DNA from: JBGQDM01 sp041495845
GTDB taxonomy: Bacteria; Acidobacteriota; Terriglobia; Terriglobales; Acidobacteriaceae
Length of the DNA: 57,939 nt
Reading direction: 5' to 3'
Assembly (NCBI GenBank): GCA_041495845.1
Contig: JBGQDM010000006.1
Coordinates: forward strand, 1-57,939
Below are positions 1 to 8,543 of the stretch, in pieces (positions within the stretch are counted from its first letter, which is position 1; every line of letters starts with the position of its first letter). Made by a program: the position numbers and the translations under genes. The notes under the pieces were generated by a model. The model searched no databases and was not told the DNA's origin. It saw nothing but the letters and a program-made list of their open reading frames with translations.

Positions 1-1487
1 CGCTCGTAATGCTTTTCGCGGTGATAACGCTCGATGGGGAAATGGAACTGGACTTCCTCGGGTGCGATCTCCCTACCCCGCAGGAAACGATAGACCGAAC
101 GCGCCGCCTGTTTGCCGCTGGCAATGGCATGGATCATGAGCCGCGGCCCATAGGCAATGTCGCCTGCGATGAACACCCCGGGCGCCGAGGTCGCGCACGT
201 TGCGGGATCGTTGACCACCTGCTGCGGCGATCGCATCTCGATCCCGTCGCGCTGGGCATCAAGAAAGCTCAGGTCGGCGGATTGCCCTACAGAAAGGAGG
301 ACAGTGTCGCCCTCAATCTCCGTCGTGGCCGATTCGTCGAACTTCGGGGCAAAGCGCCGGTTCTCGTCGTACACCTGCGTGCACCGTACAAACTTCACTC
401 CGCGCACGAATTTCTGACCATTCCTCTCGTCAACGAGGACCTCCCTTGGCCCCCAGCTGTTGGAGCGGGTGACGCCCTCTTCCTGGCCTTCCAGGATTTC
501 CACCGTGTCCGCCGGCATCTCTTCCAGAGACTCCAGGCAGACCAGGTTTACTTCCCGGACTCCCGCCATGCGGGCCGCGGTGCGCGACACGTCGTACTCT
601 TCCTGGCGCAGGACCGTGCGGGCGACATCGTAGGCAACGTTGCCCCCGCCGATCACGATCACCCGCTGCCCCAGTGCAACTTCCTTGCCCAGGGACACAT
701 CCCGCAGAAAGTCGACGCCGCCCATCACCCCGATCGCGTCGACGTTCGGAATGGGCAACGCTCGTGACCGCTTGGCGCCGCAGGCGATGATGACGGCCGC
801 GAACTCGCGGCGCAGGTCAGCGAAGTTGACATCTTTCCCAACCTGCGTGTTGCAAAGAATCTCGACACCCACAGACTGAATCACCGCGACTTCCGCCCGG
901 ATCAATTCCCTTGGCAAGCGATATCCGGGAACGCCGGCGTAGAGCATGCCGGCCGGCTGCGGCTCCATCTCCAAGATCGTGGGGCGGAACCCCATCAGAG
1001 CGAGATCATGCCCGGCTGCCAGCCCCGTCGGTCCCGAGCCGATGATGGCAATTCGCTCCCCGGTTGGCTTGGGAAATTCGGCGTTCGCGAGAAACTCGAG
1101 CAAGTGGCGGAGTTCCTCAACATCGTCGCACTGACGCTCTTCGTTCTTGCTCTTCAGGTAAGGAAACAGATCGCGGCCGGCATCGCTGCGGGCATCACTC
1201 CCGAATTTCTCACAGGCGAAGCGCTTGAGAGCGCGGATGGAAATCGGCTGATCGATACTTCCCCGGCGGCACGCCGCCTCACAGGGCGCGCCGCAGATGC
1301 GGCCACAGAGTGAAGCCAGCGGATTCGGCCCGCGCGCGATCAAGTAGGCCTGTTCGTAATCGCCGGCAGCGATGGCCCGGACATAGCCGCGCGCATCGGT
1401 GTGCACCGGACACGCATCCTGACACTTGATCTGTTCCCGCCAATAGGCAGGGTCGGCCACGCGAACGCGATATTGCGTCTCAGCCAT
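1..1487 (-). CDS. GltD-like FAD/NAD(P) oxidoreductase (partial, C-terminus off the window)
   Basis: Starts at ATG 1487 (MAETQYRVRVADPAYW) and stays open to base 1, so at least 495 residues with the C-terminus missing. The N-terminal ~130 residues form the cysteine-rich Fer4_20 domain of glutamate synthase small subunit and dihydropyrimidine dehydrogenase (CQDACPVHTDARGY, then NPLASLCGRICGAPCEAACRRG). A first dinucleotide fold follows (IAIIGSGPTGLAAG), then a second (VIVIGGGNVAYDVARTVLR), and late GVFIAGDIAYGP closes the FAD site. The family passes electrons between NAD(P)H, FAD and iron-sulfur partners. It is last in the same-strand run that begins with the molybdenum hydroxylase, so it may be an electron-transfer partner of that enzyme; this is inference. 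True glutamate synthase is less likely, as no large subunit is visible. Confidence 0.85.
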   Translation of the reverse strand, partial: MAETQYRVRVADPAYWREQIKCQDACPVHTDARGYVRAIAAGDYEQAYLIARGPNPLASLCGRICGAPCEAACRRGSIDQPISIRALKRFACEKFGSDARSDAGRDLFPYLKSKNEERQCDDVEELRHLLEFLANAEFPKPTGERIAIIGSGPTGLAAGHDLALMGFRPTILEMEPQPAGMLYAGVPGYRLPRELIRAEVAVIQSVGVEILCNTQVGKDVNFADLRREFAAVIIACGAKRSRALPIPNVDAIGVMGGVDFLRDVSLGKEVALGQRVIVIGGGNVAYDVARTVLRQEEYDVSRTAARMAGVREVNLVCLESLEEMPADTVEILEGQEEGVTRSNSWGPREVLVDERNGQKFVRGVKFVRCTQVYDENRRFAPKFDESATTEIEGDTVLLSVGQSADLSFLDAQRDGIEMRSPQQVVNDPATCATSAPGVFIAGDIAYGPRLMIHAIASGKQAARSVYRFLRGREIAPEEVQFHFPIERYHREKHYE

Positions 1488-1622
1488 GGGCGGGGTACAG
1501 CACAGCTAGAGTCCTGCGCCAGGCGTACAAGCGTCGGTGATGGGAGTCACAGGCGGCTGTGAGTTGCCCTTCCGGAATCGGTGCGCTGGGAAAAGTTCTG
1601 GTCTGGTCTTCCATGGGTCGCG

Positions 1623-3113
1623 CTAGAATTTCCAGTTCAATTCGGCATAGCCGAACTGCCCCGTGCCTCCCTTGGGATAGATTGTCTGAATCACTGCCCT
1701 GCCCGCGGCCGCGGCGTAGTATCCGGTCAGCGTCACGTGTGGGCCCACCTGGTAGTCGGCGCTCACGTCGTAAACGTTGGCCAGGCTCCGGTGGCCGTTG
1801 CTCGGGCGCCCGACAAAACCGAACGTCGCTGGCTGGAAAGCTCCTCCCCCCGTGTACCAGAGATCACTCGTGTTGCTGAGGCGCAGGAAATGCGCATCGG
1901 ATCGGATCGTCCACTTCGGATGCGGGCGAAGAACCACTTCTGCAAATGCATCCTGGTTGTTCATCAAGTTGTAAAAAGGGAAGCGGGCGTAGATGCGTGG
2001 AGTAGGCAGCACTTGGAAGAAGGTTCCGTGTTGCCCATCACTGGGATTGTCGTCGCCGGTGCTGTAGAAGTATCCGCCCCGGAACCATGGCTTGAGTTTC
2101 AGTTGCGGCTGGAACCCGCCTTCGACGGCGATCGCTCCCGCGCGCTGGTCGAGCACGCCCCAACTCCCAAACTGGCCGGCGCCCCACACTAGCGTATCCA
2201 CAGTGCCCGCTCCCACGCGAAAGGTCTGGACGTAATGGCCGCCGACGCTGGTGACGCGGATATTGTGCTCGTCCGCCCGGCGCGCGGCGGCGGAACGGTT
2301 GTCCGTCTTCAGGGCCCGCCGCCCGTCGTGATAGCTCAGCGCAAACATGCGCCATTCGCCCGGCGAGCCCTTTCCCACCACATGCGTGAGCGCGCCATAG
2401 AGAATGTCGGTGTCCAGCTCTCCCCAGGCATTGACCTGGAAAACGCCTTGCGTGGCGCGCGCCGCCACCAGGGTGAGATTCAGTCCGGGCGTGCCACGCA
2501 CGTACTGCACTCCGTCAAAACTCCGCCCAACATGAGAGAAGCCGAAATTACCGATCAGCCGATGAGCAATGCGGTCGCGCTTGAGCGCGGCCAAGGTCGC
2601 GTCTTTCGGGCTCGTCTCGGCGCCGTCCACAAACTCAAAGCGGCCGAAGCGCAGGCTGCTCGCCTTGTCGCCGAAGATGCCCCGCAGGCGAACAAAACCC
2701 TGCTTGACAAAGAAGTATCCTGCTGTCGAGTCCGTGTTGGCGGCAAAGTAGTTGGCCCCCAGCCCGAGCTGCCCTTGCGGAGCGGGCGCAATGGCGTCGT
2801 CCGGCAAACCCAGCAGTAACGGCTGGGCGAACTCCGCCTGCCAATCCCAACCCGGCCTCTCCTGGCTCAAGCTCAGCCGCAGCAGGGAGGCAAAGTAGGC
2901 GTAGTTCGGTTCGGCCGCGTTGGTGTCAAACCAGTCCCACACTTCCGGGCGCACGCGCAGGCTGCCGGAAAACCGGATGCCGCCAAAGGTAATCGGTTTG
3001 GAGGCGGATTGGCTTTGGGCGCTCGACAGATCAGCGCCGGCCAGCAACCAGAGGACTAGCCCGGCAATGGTCAGGCTCCTCTGGAGTATGGCGATGCAGC
3101 ATCGTTCTTTCAC
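1623..3113 (-). CDS. alginate-export-type outer-membrane porin
   Basis: About 496 residues. I chose GTG 3113 because it gives a clean signal peptide (MKERCCIAILQRS, hydrophobic core, then AGADLSSAQS); a TTG at 3143 in the same frame is the alternative. The mature protein begins with ITFGGIRFSGSLRVRPEVWDW and contains LRFGRFEFVDGAE and FDGVQYVRGT, the pattern of the alginate export (AlgE-like) beta-barrel family. The last residues, YAELNWKF, end in phenylalanine as outer-membrane barrels do. Proteins of this family are often annotated as alginate porins by homology alone, and here no alginate gene is near. Given its place in a molybdenum-hydroxylase gene group, uptake of an aromatic or heterocyclic substrate is at least as likely. 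Confidence 0.8.
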   Translation of the reverse strand: MKERCCIAILQRSLTIAGLVLWLLAGADLSSAQSQSASKPITFGGIRFSGSLRVRPEVWDWFDTNAAEPNYAYFASLLRLSLSQERPGWDWQAEFAQPLLLGLPDDAIAPAPQGQLGLGANYFAANTDSTAGYFFVKQGFVRLRGIFGDKASSLRFGRFEFVDGAETSPKDATLAALKRDRIAHRLIGNFGFSHVGRSFDGVQYVRGTPGLNLTLVAARATQGVFQVNAWGELDTDILYGALTHVVGKGSPGEWRMFALSYHDGRRALKTDNRSAAARRADEHNIRVTSVGGHYVQTFRVGAGTVDTLVWGAGQFGSWGVLDQRAGAIAVEGGFQPQLKLKPWFRGGYFYSTGDDNPSDGQHGTFFQVLPTPRIYARFPFYNLMNNQDAFAEVVLRPHPKWTIRSDAHFLRLSNTSDLWYTGGGAFQPATFGFVGRPSNGHRSLANVYDVSADYQVGPHVTLTGYYAAAAGRAVIQTIYPKGGTGQFGYAELNWKF

Positions 3114-3305
3114 GGTCGTCGCCTGCCTCGACTGACATGACAACCGTAAAAGCTATGGGAGCTGGCAGCCATCGTCTATGACATGAGTCACAGCGTTCGA
3201 TCACCGTTGGTTGCCAAGAACGGAACACAGGAGTCCCAGATCACGGGCGCCTCGGCGAGGCGGACCGACCCCTGGTTGCCCGGGCACAGGTACTCTTGCC
3301 GGCGC

Positions 3306-4559
3306 CTAGCGGATCCGAATGTTCACCAAATACGGGCTGCCGAACTCCGTCATGTCGCCCGCGTGCTTCCCGGCCACGGGCAGCAGCCGCGCCGAAAGCG
3401 GCTTGTGCCACTTCACCGCCAGGCTGGCCACGTCGGCAATTATCTTTTCCAGGTCGTGCTGGGAAATGTCCCCGGGCAGCGGCACGGCATCCAATCCGGT
3501 ACTGCACACCGCCGAATAAGACATCAGCGAATCCCGACTAATCGCGCCCGCCTCCCATCGTTTAGCGAGGACTGAATCCTCCAGCACCGGCAGCATCAAC
3601 CCGCTGTAGCCCACCCGTTCGGCTCGGACGCGCTGCACAGCGGAGGTGATCGCAAAAGCCGCCGACAAACTGCCCGCTGAGCCCACCTGGTTTCCCGCCA
3701 GTGATTCCAGTGCCGCGCCAATCGAGATGTCTTTCAGCGGGACCGGGGTCAGGTCCATGCCCTGGTAACTCCAGCCGGTTTGTTTCTCCACTCGGCGGGC
3801 CATGGCTTCAACCTTCATGGCCTCGCTCTCCAGGGCGGTCGTAAGGCGTTCGCTGGCCACCGCGAAATCTTGCTTGCTTCCGGCCAGAACGTCCTGGGCA
3901 ATATTGGCGGATTCCAGCCCGATGGCGAATTCGTGCCCCGCACCGGAAGTGTAAGAAACAGGATAAAAAGGGGCCACCGCGGGCGGAAATGCTCCGGCGG
4001 CGAACCGAAAATTCCCCTCGCTGTGGGCGGTGTGTTCCTCGAGGTATCGGTTGACCCGAGCCGCCGCGCGCACAGCATTCCAGTGGATCCCGGCGTCATC
4101 CGCCACCACGATAAAAGCATTGATCGTCTCGGTGGCGGCGATGATCTGCCCCAGAAGGTCGGCTGGGCCGACATCATCACTGTCTTTGGACATCGCCGGT
4201 CCGATGTCCGACGCAAAGCCTTCCTGCTGCGCCAGATGGTCAAATTCACGGAAGAATGCCAACACTTGCTCTGGCGTCAGCCCCTTGGTGTACTCGGGAA
4301 ACGGTTGGGTAGTGACGCGGAGGGTTTCCACCTCGTAGCCAGCTTTGGCGAACTCGGCCTTGGCGGTCCTGAGCAGACTCAAAGCACTGGCCACTTGAGA
4401 CCGATAAGTCTGCCGCTCCAGGCGGATGAACGCCGTGATGGTCCTGACTTTCGCTGCACCTGGCTGTGATCTGGGCGGCGTGTCCGTGCTTTGGGCGGGG
4501 ACTGCCGGCAGCAGCGAGAGAGAAAGTAGAACCACGATAAGCCTGCGGTTGAGATTCAT
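3306..4559 (-). CDS. DUF711 family protein with a signal peptide
   Basis: 417 residues from ATG 4559, with GGAG six bases upstream. The start MNLNRRLIVVLLSLSLLPAVPAQ is a typical Sec signal peptide. The rest matches DUF711/UPF0210 as I know it: an early VRTITAFI strand, repeated small-residue segments such as DDVGPADLLGQIIAATETI, the conserved QTGWSYQGMDLTPVP with IGAALESL, and AVCSTGLDAVPLPGD near the C-terminus. DUF711 is related to glycyl-radical enzyme folds, but no radical glycine is evident here and the biochemical role is unknown. Predicted export is odd for the family, which is usually cytoplasmic in Firmicutes. It lies between the Mo-hydroxylase genes and the porin, on the same strand. 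Confidence 0.8.
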   Translation of the reverse strand: MNLNRRLIVVLLSLSLLPAVPAQSTDTPPRSQPGAAKVRTITAFIRLERQTYRSQVASALSLLRTAKAEFAKAGYEVETLRVTTQPFPEYTKGLTPEQVLAFFREFDHLAQQEGFASDIGPAMSKDSDDVGPADLLGQIIAATETINAFIVVADDAGIHWNAVRAAARVNRYLEEHTAHSEGNFRFAAGAFPPAVAPFYPVSYTSGAGHEFAIGLESANIAQDVLAGSKQDFAVASERLTTALESEAMKVEAMARRVEKQTGWSYQGMDLTPVPLKDISIGAALESLAGNQVGSAGSLSAAFAITSAVQRVRAERVGYSGLMLPVLEDSVLAKRWEAGAISRDSLMSYSAVCSTGLDAVPLPGDISQHDLEKIIADVASLAVKWHKPLSARLLPVAGKHAGDMTEFGSPYLVNIRIR

Positions 4560-4766
4560 GGCCGCTCCGGGCGGAATTCTACACGAGGCGCGGTGAACTG
4601 AGATTTTGCCGGGACCGCGCCGGATTTTGAGCTGTACGGCCTCCGCGCGGGACCTGAGCTGGGCGAGCAGCGACAGCAGTCGGGGCTGTCCGGAAGACCA
4701 GAACCGGTCTCATCAATGGTCGATCCATCAGGGCACGCATTTCAGACGTGCCAATCAGAACCAGTT

Positions 4767-7097
4767 CTAGAGCTTGCCCAGAGCCGCCAGGATCTTTTCT
4801 GGCGTGATCGGCAGGTCCCGTATGCGCACGCCAATGGCGTTGTAAATGGCGTTGGCGATGGCGGGGGCCGGCACAATGACACAGGGTTCCGCGAGAGATT
4901 TCGCTCCGAACGGGCCGCTCGGCTCGCTGGACTCGATGAACACGCTCTTGATGTCGGGCGGCATCTCCATTGCTGTCGGCATCTTGTAGTCGAGAAAGTC
5001 TGCCGTAAGGCAGGCGCCGGTGGTGGGGTCGAACAGCAGGTTTTCCATTAATGCAAAGCCCATTCCTTGCTGAAATCCACCTTCCACCTGTCCTTCCGCG
5101 CCGGCTGGATTGATCACCTTGCCGATGTCGTGCGCGAACACCACCCGAAGGACCTTCACTTCTCCGGTTTCGGTGTCCACCTCGACCTCGACGAACTCGG
5201 CGGTGGCAGGAGAAGGGTTGGTGGTGGGGGCGAGCGATGCCATACCCATGATGGTGCCTTTGTGCTCGAGGTGCGTTTTCTGCATGCCATCAGGCACCAT
5301 GACCACGTAGGGAGATTCCGCCTGCTTCACCACGTCGCTGACAGAAAGCGCCTTGTCCGGCAAACCCTTCACGTAGACCTTGCCGTCGGCCACTTCAAGG
5401 TTGTCGGGGGATTCTCGCAGGAGCGTGGCCGCGATGGCGCAAAGGCGGTTTCTGGCTGCTCTCGCGGCGGCCTTCACCGCATTCCCGGAAGAGTAAGTGA
5501 CCCGGCTGGCATGGCTGGGCGCATCAAACGGCGCCGTCTGGGTGTCCGCATAGCAGAGGCGAACAGACTCAACCGCCAGCCCCAGTTCCTGGGCTGCGAT
5601 CTGAGTAAGAATCGTCGTCTGGCCCGAGCCGATGTCAATGGTCGCGGTGGAGAGGTCGGCGGTTCCGTCCACGTTCAGTTTGATGATCGCGCCCGAGTGC
5701 TCATAGATGTCTGGAAAACCGACGCAACCGCTCACCCAGAGTGGTTGTGTGGCCAGGCCGATGCCCCGCTTCTTTGTCCCCGGGCTGGATGCGGCAGGCT
5801 TACGCCGAGCCCAATTAATCTCCTTCGCACCTTGGCGCAGGCAATCTTCAAAGCGGTAAGTGTCGAGTTTTGAGCCGGGATCAAAAGGATGAGGATCGGA
5901 TTCGTGGTGAGCGTTTTTCAGCCGGAACTCGATTGGATCCAGGTGCAGCTTTTCGCAGATCTCGTCGATCTGCGATTCCACGGCAAAGGCAGCCTGGGGA
6001 GAGCCATACCCCCGGAATCCGCCACCGATCATGTTGTTGGTATAGACAGTCGCGCCATCCCACTTCTGATTCGCACAACGATAGGTAAGCAGGAAGCCAT
6101 ACATACCGTGGACCATCAGCACGACGGCCCCATGGGTGGCGTGCGAGCCCGTGTCCAGAAGGCTGTTGGCATAGCGGGCGGTGAACGTACCGTCGTTCTT
6201 GACGCCGGTTTTCAGGTGGACCTTGAGTGGGTTCCTGGCGCCGCTGATGAAGTCTTCATAGCGGGTGTGCTCGATCCGTACCGGGCGCCTCGTTTTGAGG
6301 CTGAGGAGCGCGGCAATCGGCTCCAGAAAGCCCAGGTCGAGCTTGCCGCCGAAACCTCCACCGATGTAAGGAGGCTTGACGGCGGTGACTTTGCCGACCG
6401 GCAGCCCCAAGGCAAAGGCCAGTTTTTCGCGGAGCCCAAACAGACTCTGGCACGACGACCACACCTTGAGATTGCCCTGCGGATCGCTGTCGACAACGCA
6501 GACCCGCGGCTCCATATAGCAGGTGTGCACGCGCTGGGTCTGGTAGGTATTTTCAAAGATATGGTCAGCTTCCTGGAAGCCGCGCTCGAGATCGCCAAAA
6601 CTGAAAGAAGGGCGCAGGGCGATATTGTTCGGAGCATGCTCGTAAAGCTGCGGGGCGCCCGGCTTCATGGCTTCTTCCGGGTCCAAGACCGCAGGCAGCA
6701 TTTCGTATTCAACGTGAATCAGTTCCGTTGCTGCTTCGGCGATCTCCGCGGTGGTGGCGGCCACGGCGGCGATCGGTTCGCCTGCAAATCGCGGCCGATC
6801 CGTCAGGATCAGCATGTCCCGCACCATGCTGTTGGCGGTGGTAGGTGCGAAGAAGACGGGGTGAAACTTGATTTGCGGCACTTCCGACGGGGTCAAAACG
6901 GCTTTTACCCCGGGTAGTTTTTCCGCCTTGGAAGTGTCCAGGCGAAGAACGCGGGCATGGGGGTAAGGACTGCGGAGGAGTTTGCCGTGCAACATGCCTG
7001 GGAGGCGCACGTTGATGGGAAATCCCATGCCGCCGGTCACTTTGTCATACGCATCGGGCCGGAGAACGCTGGTGCCCACAATGCTCATTTTGGACAT
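4767..7097 (-). CDS. xanthine dehydrogenase family molybdopterin-binding (large) subunit
   Basis: 776 residues. I chose ATG 7097 because it lies two bases past the 2Fe-2S subunit stop, with AAGGA seven bases upstream; the open frame runs back to 7181 but would overlap that gene. It begins MSKMSIVGTSVLRPDAYDKV. Mo-cofactor signatures are IGGGFGGK (about residues 245-252), GGGFRGYGSPQAAFAVE (the loop over the Mo site) and, near the C-terminus, GPFGAKSLAEPC, whose glutamate is in the position of the catalytic base. The arrangement resembles 4-hydroxybenzoyl-CoA reductase and hypoxanthine-type enzymes more than CO dehydrogenase, since no AYRCSFR motif is present. It should hydroxylate or reduce a heterocycle or aromatic compound in the cytoplasm as a three-subunit complex. 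The substrate cannot be read from the sequence. Confidence 0.93.
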   Translation of the reverse strand: MSKMSIVGTSVLRPDAYDKVTGGMGFPINVRLPGMLHGKLLRSPYPHARVLRLDTSKAEKLPGVKAVLTPSEVPQIKFHPVFFAPTTANSMVRDMLILTDRPRFAGEPIAAVAATTAEIAEAATELIHVEYEMLPAVLDPEEAMKPGAPQLYEHAPNNIALRPSFSFGDLERGFQEADHIFENTYQTQRVHTCYMEPRVCVVDSDPQGNLKVWSSCQSLFGLREKLAFALGLPVGKVTAVKPPYIGGGFGGKLDLGFLEPIAALLSLKTRRPVRIEHTRYEDFISGARNPLKVHLKTGVKNDGTFTARYANSLLDTGSHATHGAVVLMVHGMYGFLLTYRCANQKWDGATVYTNNMIGGGFRGYGSPQAAFAVESQIDEICEKLHLDPIEFRLKNAHHESDPHPFDPGSKLDTYRFEDCLRQGAKEINWARRKPAASSPGTKKRGIGLATQPLWVSGCVGFPDIYEHSGAIIKLNVDGTADLSTATIDIGSGQTTILTQIAAQELGLAVESVRLCYADTQTAPFDAPSHASRVTYSSGNAVKAAARAARNRLCAIAATLLRESPDNLEVADGKVYVKGLPDKALSVSDVVKQAESPYVVMVPDGMQKTHLEHKGTIMGMASLAPTTNPSPATAEFVEVEVDTETGEVKVLRVVFAHDIGKVINPAGAEGQVEGGFQQGMGFALMENLLFDPTTGACLTADFLDYKMPTAMEMPPDIKSVFIESSEPSGPFGAKSLAEPCVIVPAPAIANAIYNAIGVRIRDLPITPEKILAALGKL

Positions 7098-7099
7098 CG

Positions 7100-7582
7100 T
7101 CACATCCTTGGAGCAGTCTGCTTGTTTGCAGCTGCCATTTTGATGGCGTCGACGATCTTCTGGTAGCCCGTGCAGCGACACAGGTTGCCGGCAATGCCTT
7201 CGCGGATTTCCTGCTCACTGGGATCCGGTTGATGGGACAGGAACGACTTCGCACTCATGATCATGCCGCAGGTGCAATAGCCGCATTGCACAGCTCCCGC
7301 TTGCATGAATGCTTCTTGCAGCGGATCCAGCCGGCCGTTCTCTTGCAAACCTTCGATCGTCGTGATCTTCCTATTTTGGGCAGCCATGACAAAGACCATG
7401 CAGGAATAGACGGCTTTGCCTTCCAGGAGAACCGTGCAACAACCGCAGCCCCCGGCGTCGCACCCCTTCTTGGTGCCGATCAGGCCCAGTTCCTCGCGGA
7501 GCACGTGCAGCAGCGTGTCGTGAGGTCGAACTGCGACCTCGTGGATTTCGCCGTTGATGTGGAGCGCGATGACTTGTTTCAT
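7100..7582 (-). CDS. molybdenum hydroxylase 2Fe-2S subunit
   Basis: 160 residues from ATG 7582 (MKQVIALHINGEIHEVAVRP), preceded by GGGAG. An in-frame codon at 7633 would overlap the FAD-subunit gene and is less likely. Two 2Fe-2S clusters are visible: the plant-ferredoxin type (KKGCDAGGCGCCTVLLEGKA, then YSC) in the N-terminal half, and the helical C-terminal type (AVQCGYCTCGMIM, then GNLCRCTGY). The second motif has CTCG where most family members have CTPG. The subunit relays electrons from the Mo site to FAD. It sits between the FAD and Mo subunits with short gaps, so the three are co-transcribed. Confidence 0.95.
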   Translation of the reverse strand: MKQVIALHINGEIHEVAVRPHDTLLHVLREELGLIGTKKGCDAGGCGCCTVLLEGKAVYSCMVFVMAAQNRKITTIEGLQENGRLDPLQEAFMQAGAVQCGYCTCGMIMSAKSFLSHQPDPSEQEIREGIAGNLCRCTGYQKIVDAIKMAAANKQTAPRM

Positions 7583-7610
7583 GTCCGGGAACTCTCCCTT
7601 CGGCAGACGG

Positions 7611-8507
7611 CTATCTGGCTTCCTGTAGCGCAACCCCTAACCGTGCCAGAGCTCGTTCGAGGGCACGGCGAACAAACACTTTGGCGACCGTAGAGCGATA
7701 CTTCGCGGATGTTCGATGGTCCGATACCGGGTGAATATCGAAAGCTACGACATTTCCGGATTCCCGGATCCGCGCGGCGGATGGCTGGCGCCCCTTGAGA
7801 ACGTCCTCGCAAGAGACTGCCCGTACCGGCACTTTGCCAATTCCTCCGCCCACCACGACGCGGGCCTCCGTGCAGACTCCCTTGTCGTCCAGGGTGATTC
7901 GGACCGCGACATTCAGTAATGCCAGATCGTTGGCATTGGTTTCCAATTTCAGAAAGGCGCTGGCAGATTTCGAAGGAAGCTTCGGAATGAGAATTTCGGT
8001 GAGCAACTCTGTCCTCTGCAGAACGTGTTCGAAGTAGTCGAGGTAGAAGGTGTGCAGTCCAATTTCCCGGGTCCCTTGCGGTCCCTGGGCCTTCACCCGG
8101 CCATCGAGCGCCATGACGGCAACGGGCAAATCGAAGAGGGGAGTGGCACTGGCGATGCAGCCGCCGACGGTGGCCATATTGCAAATCTGAGGTGGGGGAT
8201 ACCGAAGCGCGTCCCGCACCGCTCCCAACGCTGGATTCATGCGCACGATTTCTGATGCGGCGAGATCTGTGAAGGTGGTAGTGGCTCCGATCGTCAAGCC
8301 CTCCGGCTGCGGCTTGATGAACGTAAGCCCGGCTCTTTGCAAGTCAATGAAGGCACCCACTCTGGGAAGTAGACCCCGCGCGGCGAGTCCGTGAACAAAC
8401 GTTCCGCCCGCGAGAACGATCGCTCGGTCCTGATACTTGCTCAGCAGTTGGACTGCTTCGCCGGGGCTTCCCGGCTGAAAGTATTCCTGTACTGCGGCCA
8501 AAGCCAT
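7611..8507 (-). CDS. molybdenum hydroxylase FAD-binding (medium) subunit
   Basis: 298 residues from ATG 8507, with a strong GGAGG five bases upstream. It has the FAD-binding signatures of the CoxM/XdhB family: VLAGGTFVHGLAARG near residue 32 and NMATVGGCIASATPLFDLP near the middle. The C-terminal third is the usual CO-dehydrogenase flavoprotein C-terminal fold (ALLNVAVRITL, then EARVVVGGGIGKVPVRA). It takes electrons from the 2Fe-2S subunit and passes them to an external acceptor. It is the first gene of the minus-strand operon that ends at the window's left edge; 36 bases separate it from the end of the Oar-like gene upstream, so it may also be read from that gene's transcript. Confidence 0.93.
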   Translation of the reverse strand: MALAAVQEYFQPGSPGEAVQLLSKYQDRAIVLAGGTFVHGLAARGLLPRVGAFIDLQRAGLTFIKPQPEGLTIGATTTFTDLAASEIVRMNPALGAVRDALRYPPPQICNMATVGGCIASATPLFDLPVAVMALDGRVKAQGPQGTREIGLHTFYLDYFEHVLQRTELLTEILIPKLPSKSASAFLKLETNANDLALLNVAVRITLDDKGVCTEARVVVGGGIGKVPVRAVSCEDVLKGRQPSAARIRESGNVVAFDIHPVSDHRTSAKYRSTVAKVFVRRALERALARLGVALQEAR

Positions 8508-8543
8508 GTTTTCCTCCGTCGCAGGAGCCTCCGTCAGCCTGCT

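Noticed and set aside
3248..3262. CGCCTC-GGC-GAGGCG hairpin between the DUF711 and porin genes
   Set aside because: Short loop, no T-tract, and the genes look like one operon; not called as a terminator.
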